The notes below the pieces were generated by a model. It did not search any database and was not told where the DNA came from. It saw only the letters and a program-made list of their open reading frames with translations. From IMG/VR virus record IMGVR_UViG_3300033996_002819, positions 1 through 25,511 of that record: 25,511 nucleotides of DNA. One strand, written 5' to 3'. Origin of the DNA: a virus. The position numbers and the translations under genes were made by a program. Shown piece by piece: positions 14,284 through 22,599 of this stretch (its first letter is position 1; each line of letters begins with the position of its first letter).

Positions 14284-15899
14284 TATAAATCTTCCTCTGT
14301 GCCCCAGATGTAATATTTTTCTGAATTAACAGAATCTCCCCATTTACCCAATCCTACATCATTCGGATATAAAACATATATTACGACAACAATACCCGTT
14401 GCTGTAATTTCTTTAATAAGTTTTTCAGCATATATTCTTCCTGCTATAGAATCCGTCAAGAAAAATGGTAAATCCGTACCATCCTTGTTAGGGAAAGGAG
14501 GAGCAAGTTTAGAAACTAAAGCAATATCAGTACCAATTGGGTGTGTTTTTTTAAATTTATAAGAAGGATTAATTCTTATAGTCTGAGAAGAAGGTCTGGA
14601 AATATAAGGAACAGGACCTTCTTGATGCGATGTTCCAAGTCCTATCATTAGATATCCTGTATCATCAGGAAAATCAGAAGCATCATCAACAAATAATATT
14701 GCATCACTATTAACATTTAAAGATTCCGTAGTAAGTGCCGCTTTATCACTTATTGTATATCCTACGGTTATATCGTATGCATACGGGCCGTTTTGATTAG
14801 TCAAAGAAGGAGTATTGTCTCCATATATGTGAGCAGCACCTTTTCTATCTCTTCTTACAATTTTTGTAGTAGCTGGCATAAAAACTTCAATTGTTCTTGG
14901 AGAAGTTTGAAATGCCGCTGCATATCTTTCGTTTGTTGTTAAAATTCTTTTTTGAGCATTAAAAAATAAAATAGCATCAGCAGTGCCTTGCAAAGTGGTT
15001 TGAGGAATACCATTCGGATTTTCATATTCAATATAGGCCTCTCCTATATTTCCGCCCTGTGCTGCTACTATGTTAAAAGTACCTCTATTAACTAGATCAA
15101 ATGCAGAACCATAGATATTGACATAGTCACCTACTTTTACTCTTCCCAGAGCTGGATCTGCTCCTCCTGTCCATGTAGCTTTTATTGACCCTCCGGCCTC
15201 TTGTGCAAGAGTCCATTGGGTGGTGGAATCAGCCGAGGTTGGCCGTATTTTATCAAATTTTAATACATTTTGAGCCTTTCCTCCAAGAACTCTTACACTA
15301 GAAGAAGGGCCGTCTGTAGAAGATATGAGAACTACTTTATTATTGCCGTTTTCTTCTCTTAAAAAAGCTGCTCCAGTTCTTCCTGCTTTTCTGATAGATT
15401 TAGTAATAGCATCTGATACTTCTTGAGCAGAAGCTGCGTTAATGTTTTGAAATTGAGTTGAAGAAAAAGTCACCTCAACAGGTTCAGAATCATCAAATAG
15501 CAATATTAAATTATCTCCATTTTCTAAAGCATAAGGCTCAAACTCAAAAGATGGAGAAGTAGCTCTTGTGAATATTTCGCCATAAAGAATTCTTAGTAAT
15601 TGGTGAATTAAATCTCTTACCTGCTTTCTGGTCGTTATTTCGATACCAATCTCACGAAAAACCTCGTCCGACAAACCGACCTCAGGAGGTCTTACGACCC
15701 CTTTATCCCCTAGTCTTTGGTCGAGTAAATTTTCTTTTGCAGATACAATATAAAGAGAATCATTAACGGCTTCAACATTATTGATTAAATGAACAGGCCC
15801 TGTAGCCAGGGATTTGAGGATTGCGTCAGTATTTTTTCCTCTGATCGACTTGTTTAAATAGGACCTAAGTTTCTTGTACTCGTCTTCTTTCGTGGCCAT
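14283..15899 (-). CDS. Baseplate-type structural protein with one tail-module repeat
   Basis: The 538-residue protein has a helical N-terminal quarter (about 1-115: EDEYKKLRSYLNKSIRG, later GIEITTRKQVRDLIHQLLRI) and then beta-rich modules. About 125-215 is a segment of the GDNLILLFDDSEPVEVTF...ISSTDG type, resembling a domain repeated in the neighbouring 2200-residue protein. About 253-298 is a copy of the GDYVNIYGSAFDLVNRGTFNIV module that recurs many times in that neighbour. The C-terminus (TDSIAGRIYAEKLIKEITATGIVVVIYVL) is helical then beta. It is placed directly after gpJ with a two-base gap, so it is likely a wedge or wedge-adaptor protein. I cannot assign a named homologue. Confidence 0.7.
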   Translation of the reverse strand: MATKEDEYKKLRSYLNKSIRGKNTDAILKSLATGPVHLINNVEAVNDSLYIVSAKENLLDQRLGDKGVVRPPEVGLSDEVFREIGIEITTRKQVRDLIHQLLRILYGEIFTRATSPSFEFEPYALENGDNLILLFDDSEPVEVTFSSTQFQNINAASAQEVSDAITKSIRKAGRTGAAFLREENGNNKVVLISSTDGPSSSVRVLGGKAQNVLKFDKIRPTSADSTTQWTLAQEAGGSIKATWTGGADPALGRVKVGDYVNIYGSAFDLVNRGTFNIVAAQGGNIGEAYIEYENPNGIPQTTLQGTADAILFFNAQKRILTTNERYAAAFQTSPRTIEVFMPATTKIVRRDRKGAAHIYGDNTPSLTNQNGPYAYDITVGYTISDKAALTTESLNVNSDAILFVDDASDFPDDTGYLMIGLGTSHQEGPVPYISRPSSQTIRINPSYKFKKTHPIGTDIALVSKLAPPFPNKDGTDLPFFLTDSIAGRIYAEKLIKEITATGIVVVIYVLYPNDVGLGKWGDSVNSEKYYIWGTEEDL

Positions 15900-15901
15900 A
15901 T

Positions 15902-18900
15902 TTACTCAATTTTTGCAACAGTAATATCAGATATAATATCTAATATTAAAGATTTTTCACCAGCATTTACTCTGATTACATCGTTTTGCGTATCGTATTG
16001 TGGAGAACCTATTGCAACTGCTTGAACACCGATAATTGCTCCTACTGTGCTTATGACATTAGAAATAGGAATAGACTGGCCTACTGGATTTGAGTTAATC
16101 AACGCTGCTACCGAATTTCTTACCTCTTCAACAATTGTAGTAAACGGAATACCGGTTTTCACTCTTACACTAATTGATACTTCAATTCTTTTAACAAGTG
16201 GAGCTTTAATAAAAATTTCTGCACCAGCCGCAGCAACTCCCGGGTAAGTAGTGTTATCTCGTGGATCTCCGTACACAATTCTGTTAGCTTCTGCAACAAG
16301 TCCCGTGTTATATTTATAGGCATCAACGCCTTTATTAATTGCTGTATCAAATGCAAGTTTAGACATTGCCAACAAAGAAACACCGCCAATTTCTCCAATT
16401 TTTTCAAATTGATTTGCAGAATCAAACACAATGTTCTTATCGTTTAAATTAGCCGGGTTGGTAGAAACAAGCGATATTTTTTTATACCCAGCATATGGTT
16501 GAGCTTCTTCTAGGTATATTTTATTAAAATTAGAATCAAGCAAAGTTTTATCAACACTTACTGATGTTCCAGATACGATTATTTCTGTTTCACTCAAAAC
16601 TTCGGTAACAACAAAACTTTTTTTATTTGAAGCACCTAAAAAGCTGTTGGTAATTACAAAAGTATCTCCAGGAATTGCTCCCTCATATTCTTTGAATTTA
16701 AGAGCTTCTCTGTGAAATTGAAGAATATCTGAAATAATAATTCCTGCTTCGCTTACTCCATTTACGTTAATATAGTCTACAAAATTTCTTCTTCCTTCTT
16801 GTGTAATTTCTACCTCAAAATCTCCAGAAATATCGACATTAACCGCATCGGTAGCTGGACCATATGCTGTATTTGTTACTATGACCGTATTTCCATTAGC
16901 AATTGCCGAAAAGTCAACACCAGCAATTGTGTTAATTGAGTTTGCTGTTTTTATAGCCAAAGAAGCGGGTGTGTCAATATTTGCTGGTAAACCAGTGGCT
17001 ACTACAGCAACAGGTATTGCAGTTTTACCTGACAATCCCGGATCTCCTCCTGCCGAATCAACGTTATACCACAGATAATATTCTGTATTATCGTCAGCAC
17101 TGTTAATTAAAGCATATTCTCCAGAATTAATGGTAGTTCCTGATGACATTGTAAGTTTTGTAATTTGTTTTAATTTTTCTCCAGAATCAACAACATGAAA
17201 AGATCCTCTGTTAGAAATATTAAAATCTGTCCCAAAAGTAATCACATCACCCGGGCGCATGTTTTCAAGAGACGGCTCTTGGCCTGCTCCGCTCCAGCTT
17301 AGTTTGTTTATACCGTTTAATTTATCAATATTGTATTCTGTAGAAGCATCTGACCCAGTTGTTACGGCTTGAAGAACAAGTGTTACCTCTTCTTCAACTG
17401 TATTTGGATTGTCAATATAGATAGAATTTTTAAATCTCCTAACTATACGGTAGACTCCCTGATTTAATATATTAAAGTCACTTAATATGCTAACAGAATC
17501 TCCTTCTTGAACTTCTGATTGAACAGACAAATCACCTGAAGCATAAGCTGGAGCAATCATAAAAGCTCCGCTTGGAGTAGCTCCTAATCCAGAAAATGCC
17601 AGTGCCACTGTAACATTTGGAACATCGCTTACAATGTTTACAACAGATAAAGCAGAAGTAGCAGTTATGTTAGGTAAAAGAGAAATGGCTGCTGCAAGAT
17701 TAGAAGCGGTGTCATCTAGAGTAGGTCCGACAACAAAATCTATTCCCTCAGTCAATACCGTAGTTCCTACTGTAAAAATACCTCCAACTACTGTTGTATT
17801 ATCTGTAATAGTGAAACTACCTTGTATCAATTCGTTTATAGCATTTTCATTTGAAATACGAAGTGTTTTTGAATCATTACTACGGCCAATAACTAAGAAT
17901 TGTCCATTGTTTTCGGAATTAATTCTGTTAGAAATTGTTAACAAATCACCAATTGCGACTTCATCAAACCTCATATCTCCCGAATCAACGGTAATATCCA
18001 CAGCATTTGTAATGTCATTTTTATAGATTGTTAAAGTGCCTGAAACAGCGTCTTTTAAATTAATATTTGTTTTTAAAAAGAAAGGTTCTGTTCCTATATC
18101 ATCCCAAGAAATACAAGTAAACTGTCCTTGTTTTTCAACTTTAAACGTTTTACCTAGTGTACGAGTATGGTAACGGTTTCTTCCAAAAAACCTTTGCTGG
18201 ACATCTCTATCAAAAATCTCTATTTTAGAAGACCCTAGCGTAGGGGTTGATGAAGTGATTTTGATTGAATTAAGAGCATTGATCAGGGTTATCTTTCTCT
18301 GTTTATCAGAAGCAAAAACTTTAACCCATTGGTCCGAATGAAATCCGGCTGCCGATGCAGAATTAATAGAAACAATACAACTTCTATCAGATTGCTCTCC
18401 TATTACAGAACAGCTTCCTTCTACTGCGGCAGAAGATAAAGTACCTAAACCTCCTGCTATCTGAATAGATCCTGTCTCTCCTACTAAGGTTGTGGACAAT
18501 TGCAATCTAGAATTTCTATCAACGGTTTTTATATCTCCGAGTGTTGTAAAACCTGTAACTGCTAAGACATTTAAAAAATCAGAAACCTGATTTGCCGTAA
18601 TAGGAATAAGTCTTATTTTTTCGCCGTTATTAAAATTATAAGCATTAGATGTATTTGTAGAAAAAGAATCTAAAGATAATGAATTTTTAAAAGTAAACTG
18701 AGGAAGCCCCGCCCCGGCTGCTAGATTACTAGACAAAATATAGTTTTTACCATCAACCAGTCTAACAAAACTATCTGTATAATTCAAATCTTCTTCTGTG
18801 GAATCGTCTATTACACCAGCTCCTGTTAATCCTCCGTCGTCAACCAGAGAGGCTGTGACGAATAAAGACAGATCACTAGTTACGTAATCAACAATTTCTT

Positions 18901-21900
18901 GAGCGGTTGTGGCCGATGATTCAAAAAATGAAATAGTACTATTTTGTAATGTTGCTATATTTGACTCAACAACAGCAGCTCCCGCAGGTCTTTTTACTGT
19001 AAAACTTGATGAAGTAAATGAATCTATTTTAAAAGATCCAGTATTTTTGACATCAAATTCACCTGTATTAAAAATTGATACATAGTCTCCAACAATAATC
19101 GAAGATAAATCTGGAGCAGTACCCGTTCCTGAGTAAGTATATGTTACTGAATCTACAGACGCTGATAAAGGAATCGTTGTAATATTCCATTCAGTAGTCC
19201 CATCGACAGCGGTTGATCTTGAAGCGCCTGATTTTAAGAAAATTTTTATATTAACTTGTTCGTTAACTTCTGCAATATGAGTTATTCCTTGACCAGGAGA
19301 GGTAGGATAAAAATATCCAACTCCAATTTTTTCTCCGGATCTACCCCATTCTACAGATCTATAAAGAATAGCATCTTCATTTGTTGCAGGAACGGTAATT
19401 CCAGTAGGATTTCCAGGATCTATAATATTTTTTGCTTGCATTAAACATTTATAATTATCAAAATTAAAATCTGTATCAAAAAAATCGGTAAAATCTGAGT
19501 TCCCGCCTTCCAAATCGTATGCACGAAACTCGTCCGGGTTTACGGGAAGAGTAATATTTGTAACAGCAGTCCTGTACAACGGCATGTTAAAAGTTTTTTG
19601 ATTCGGATCATTATCTAGTATTGCTACTATAGAATCCTCGTGTCCAAAATCAAACCCATTCAAAATATGGTATCTGTCATCTATTCTGCTTCTTCTGTAG
19701 AAAACACTTTGTTCTAAATTAATTGATGAACCTGAAAAGTTTTGTATTTCTGTGCATTCTGTAGAAACCACATCATCAACGGAATTATATGGTTGAGAAA
19801 AACATAAAAAACCAGAAGGATCTGCTCCAAGCGTTGTCAAGTTTTCGCTGGAAGTTATGCTAGAAATAAAGCTGTCCGAAGGATCAGCAAAAACATCTGT
19901 TGTTATTTTTCCGTGTATAAATGCCGGAAATTGCCTGTCCTGATTCCCTGATTCATAAAAAGCAAGTTGAGAATTAATGCTTTGAGAAATAGAATGTTTT
20001 ATAAAATTAAGAGATTTTGCAGGATCATTAAAATCGACCAAAAACAATCCGCCATCTAGTGCTTCGGTATTTGTTCTGATAACAAAAATTTCATCATTAT
20101 CAATTTTTACCGTAGCATTTTTTAATTGATTATTCATGATATTTGCAATTGTGTTTATATTGTAAATACCGGTAGGAACTTTAATTTTTTGAGGAGTTTT
20201 TTCACATCTGACGACGGTAAATCCTTCAGTAAAAAGAATCGGACCTTCAGCAACAGCAGCAGACTCTTCTGTTGCTGTAACCTTAATATCAAGTGTAGTA
20301 GAAGTTACAGCGTGTACACGACCTTCTAATCTGTTTGCGGAAGATAATTCATCTGACCATATAATCACATAGTCACCAATTTCAACATCATCAAAAGCAC
20401 TAAGTACAGTACTAGTATATCTAATAATACCCGAACCCGGCTTAGACACATTCAAAAAGCTATCTCCGGTAACTCCAATAGAAACAGGTTCAGCGTTTAC
20501 GTCATCAACAAGAAGCCATACATATGCCGAACCGGAAACGGTTGTTTGACCGCCAAGAATTTTCTTGCTATTTATTTCGGCTCGAGTATATTCGGAGCCT
20601 AGTTTTAAAGAATCACCTTTAGCAAGAGGTGATTTTAATTTAATTTGAGCAGTATTCCTTGATAATTCAAAATCAGCCTCATTGCCTTGAGCAGAAAGAC
20701 CGATAGATGCTGAAAACATACCCTTTGCAACAAGTGCTGAAGCAGGGTCTATAGAAATACCGGCTCTGTTTGCTGATCCTAGATTACTCGTTAATTTTAG
20801 TTGTTCTCCGTTTACTTCAGCTGTAATACCTGTTACTTTATTGTTAATAACATTAGCCCAAGACGACAAGGTGTTTTGGTTGGTGACAGTAGAGTGTTGT
20901 CCCTCGTCTAAGAAATCTTGATTTGTAAAAGTGTAAGTTATCGGATCTGTACCATCCACTGATATAATTAAAGTGTCACCAGCGGTTATAGAATTGTTCC
21001 AGTCGAACTGTTTTTTAGACACTACAAATGCAACTCTTCCATTTTTGTCTAACAATTCTCTGTTTTTATAGAGTAGAATACTTCTAATTTCGTTTTTCGG
21101 AAATCCTAAAATAGGTCCAGCATCCACTCCTGTGGTCGGTGTAGATAATTGTAAAAATTCATCATTTTCTGTTTTTGCTTTAATTAAAACTTTAGCTCCG
21201 CTATCTGCTGTTGTTGCTTCAAATTTTAAGTCAGTATTATTGTTAATACTAGCAACTATTTCGTATGCAGTGGCAGATCCTATTGCTTTAAAATCATTTT
21301 CTCCAAAGATATGCTCCGATATTAATCCTCCTACAAGAATAGCCAGCTTGTCATAGGCTTTTATATTGTATGGAGAAGTTTCTGAAGAAAGTAAAAAAGC
21401 CTTGGCAACAGAAGTTTGTCTTCCTCCGGTAGAAAGCTGAAAACTTCTTTCCCCACCAATTGCTGAGTCTATGATAAATTCAATCCCTACCCCTTCAGTT
21501 TTTTCTTCATATCCTTGACCATTGTCAATGTAAAGAATAGTTTCTTCGGGATTTGTAGTATCAATCTCATTTGAGGTTACAACAGCATTTTCATCTGTAG
21601 CTTGAGCACCAAGGACGGCGTTTTTAACAGCTAAAGCAGTTCCTAGTCCTCTTGATAATCTTTCTTTTTTAATTCTATCTCTATAATCATCATCAGATTC
21701 GGTATCGGCACCAGTTGTAAAAGGTCGTTCATTAATAACTTCTGCACCTGTAAATGGGACAGATCCGAATTGCCTTATGGCTCCTGCAGGAGCATTTGAC
21801 GCAGATCCCGGTTCCTGAGCCACAACTTGTACAAAAGGATTTTCGTTTTCACCATCAAGAAGAATGGCGGCAGAAGATACCGTATAACTGATGTCTGCTA

Positions 21901-22504
21901 TAGCTCCAGATCCCGGCGAAGAAACTGTCGTTCCAACAGAAACATTTCGAGTTCCGCCTTGTCCAAGAATCACTGTTTCAGAAATATTATGAAATTTTGT
22001 CGTAGGAGAAGCTAGTGTAATTTCCCAGTATGCTCCTATTTGAGAAGCTGCTATATAATTTAATGGTCCCTCAATATTTGGAGTTCCTCTTCCTATATAT
22101 AAAGTTCCTGATGTCGGGAACTGAGAAGCGTCAGACACTTTTATAACGGTTGAGCCAATATTTGGAGATGAGGCTCCTGCATAAACTTTTGTAGATATTT
22201 TCTGAAACGAAGAATCAATTACCTTAACAACTCCATTTGCGGTTCTTGAAGTTTTTCTAAAAATTCTTTCTTCTTCGCCAATTCTGTTTAGAGCCTCTCC
22301 AGTAGCTCTGTCGACAGAATAATCTCTAAGTACTTGAAATATATCACCTGAGGTACGTGCTACAGATCTTGCTACAACATCAAAAAACTGAGTTAAAACC
22401 GATCCTGTATTAAGGTCGTTAACACCAGTCAGCCCCGTATACTCCGTGAGCATTTCCGACAATATTTGTTCCCTAGATTTGGGGGTAGGTAAACCTTCAG
22501 CCAT
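15902..22504 (-). CDS. Giant baseplate J/gp47-like protein with long repeat-rich insertion
   Basis: The 2200-residue protein begins like the gpJ family of wedge proteins: SREQILSEMLTEYTGLTGVNDLNTGSVLTQ at 10-40, helices, then NAPAGAI (about 235-241) and the hallmark PFTTGADTESDDDYRDRI near 258-275. It also ends like gpJ, with EIFIKAPLVKRIEVSISVRV...VRNSVAALINSNPVGQSIPISNVISTV (about 2085-2165). P2 gpJ is about 300 residues and T4 gp6 about 660, so roughly 1,700 extra residues lie between the two halves. The insertion holds recurrent beta modules of the form GDxVxI...F...NxGxFxV, near 708, 1135, 1516, 1668, 1751 and 1946, plus SGKTAIPVAVVATGLP...VIVTNTAYGPATDAV (about 1810-1900) and related tail modules. 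Its role is a baseplate wedge component that joins hub to periphery. AGAGGA precedes the ATG, and the 37-bp element lies 15 bp upstream. Confidence 0.88.
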   Translation of the reverse strand: MAEGLPTPKSREQILSEMLTEYTGLTGVNDLNTGSVLTQFFDVVARSVARTSGDIFQVLRDYSVDRATGEALNRIGEEERIFRKTSRTANGVVKVIDSSFQKISTKVYAGASSPNIGSTVIKVSDASQFPTSGTLYIGRGTPNIEGPLNYIAASQIGAYWEITLASPTTKFHNISETVILGQGGTRNVSVGTTVSSPGSGAIADISYTVSSAAILLDGENENPFVQVVAQEPGSASNAPAGAIRQFGSVPFTGAEVINERPFTTGADTESDDDYRDRIKKERLSRGLGTALAVKNAVLGAQATDENAVVTSNEIDTTNPEETILYIDNGQGYEEKTEGVGIEFIIDSAIGGERSFQLSTGGRQTSVAKAFLLSSETSPYNIKAYDKLAILVGGLISEHIFGENDFKAIGSATAYEIVASINNNTDLKFEATTADSGAKVLIKAKTENDEFLQLSTPTTGVDAGPILGFPKNEIRSILLYKNRELLDKNGRVAFVVSKKQFDWNNSITAGDTLIISVDGTDPITYTFTNQDFLDEGQHSTVTNQNTLSSWANVINNKVTGITAEVNGEQLKLTSNLGSANRAGISIDPASALVAKGMFSASIGLSAQGNEADFELSRNTAQIKLKSPLAKGDSLKLGSEYTRAEINSKKILGGQTTVSGSAYVWLLVDDVNAEPVSIGVTGDSFLNVSKPGSGIIRYTSTVLSAFDDVEIGDYVIIWSDELSSANRLEGRVHAVTSTTLDIKVTATEESAAVAEGPILFTEGFTVVRCEKTPQKIKVPTGIYNINTIANIMNNQLKNATVKIDNDEIFVIRTNTEALDGGLFLVDFNDPAKSLNFIKHSISQSINSQLAFYESGNQDRQFPAFIHGKITTDVFADPSDSFISSITSSENLTTLGADPSGFLCFSQPYNSVDDVVSTECTEIQNFSGSSINLEQSVFYRRSRIDDRYHILNGFDFGHEDSIVAILDNDPNQKTFNMPLYRTAVTNITLPVNPDEFRAYDLEGGNSDFTDFFDTDFNFDNYKCLMQAKNIIDPGNPTGITVPATNEDAILYRSVEWGRSGEKIGVGYFYPTSPGQGITHIAEVNEQVNIKIFLKSGASRSTAVDGTTEWNITTIPLSASVDSVTYTYSGTGTAPDLSSIIVGDYVSIFNTGEFDVKNTGSFKIDSFTSSSFTVKRPAGAAVVESNIATLQNSTISFFESSATTAQEIVDYVTSDLSLFVTASLVDDGGLTGAGVIDDSTEEDLNYTDSFVRLVDGKNYILSSNLAAGAGLPQFTFKNSLSLDSFSTNTSNAYNFNNGEKIRLIPITANQVSDFLNVLAVTGFTTLGDIKTVDRNSRLQLSTTLVGETGSIQIAGGLGTLSSAAVEGSCSVIGEQSDRSCIVSINSASAAGFHSDQWVKVFASDKQRKITLINALNSIKITSSTPTLGSSKIEIFDRDVQQRFFGRNRYHTRTLGKTFKVEKQGQFTCISWDDIGTEPFFLKTNINLKDAVSGTLTIYKNDITNAVDITVDSGDMRFDEVAIGDLLTISNRINSENNGQFLVIGRSNDSKTLRISNENAINELIQGSFTITDNTTVVGGIFTVGTTVLTEGIDFVVGPTLDDTASNLAAAISLLPNITATSALSVVNIVSDVPNVTVALAFSGLGATPSGAFMIAPAYASGDLSVQSEVQEGDSVSILSDFNILNQGVYRIVRRFKNSIYIDNPNTVEEEVTLVLQAVTTGSDASTEYNIDKLNGINKLSWSGAGQEPSLENMRPGDVITFGTDFNISNRGSFHVVDSGEKLKQITKLTMSSGTTINSGEYALINSADDNTEYYLWYNVDSAGGDPGLSGKTAIPVAVVATGLPANIDTPASLAIKTANSINTIAGVDFSAIANGNTVIVTNTAYGPATDAVNVDISGDFEVEITQEGRRNFVDYINVNGVSEAGIIISDILQFHREALKFKEYEGAIPGDTFVITNSFLGASNKKSFVVTEVLSETEIIVSGTSVSVDKTLLDSNFNKIYLEEAQPYAGYKKISLVSTNPANLNDKNIVFDSANQFEKIGEIGGVSLLAMSKLAFDTAINKGVDAYKYNTGLVAEANRIVYGDPRDNTTYPGVAAAGAEIFIKAPLVKRIEVSISVRVKTGIPFTTIVEEVRNSVAALINSNPVGQSIPISNVISTVGAIIGVQAVAIGSPQYDTQNDVIRVNAGEKSLILDIISDITVAKIE

Positions 22505-22518
22505 TTAGTCCTCTTTAA

Positions 22519-22555
22519 CTATATATTATCACATATAATAAAGATTCAGTGCGAA
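22519..22555 (-). promoter_or_regulatory. Copy A of a shared 37-bp promoter/operator-like element
   Basis: By hand alignment this copy matches copy B at 26/37 and copy C at 28/37 positions. Minus-strand core: CTGAATCTTTATTATAT, then GATAATATATAG. A TATTAT/ATAATA dyad overlaps it. It ends 15 bp before the gpJ-like ATG, with the AGAGGA ribosome-binding site between, so transcription is most simply toward that gene. Confidence 0.62.
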
Positions 22556-22556
22556 T

Positions 22557-22587
22557 ATAAAAAATAATTTAATTAAATATTTTTTAT
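22557..22587. repeat. 31-bp AT-only palindrome
   Basis: Ten-base perfect arms (ATAAAAAATA and TATTTTTTAT) flank an inner perfect palindrome TTTAATTAAA with one unpaired A. It lies between the end of the 858-residue gene and copy A of the conserved element. A stem made only of A-T pairs is a poor intrinsic terminator, but it is well placed to end or attenuate the 858-residue gene's transcript or to act as a protein-binding site. Confidence 0.6.
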
Positions 22588-22599
22588 AAATTATTGAAA

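Noticed and set aside
22505-22599. A classical intrinsic terminator after the 858-residue gene
   Set aside because: The only stem is made of A-T pairs and lacks a GC-rich arm, so it is reported as a palindrome rather than a terminator.
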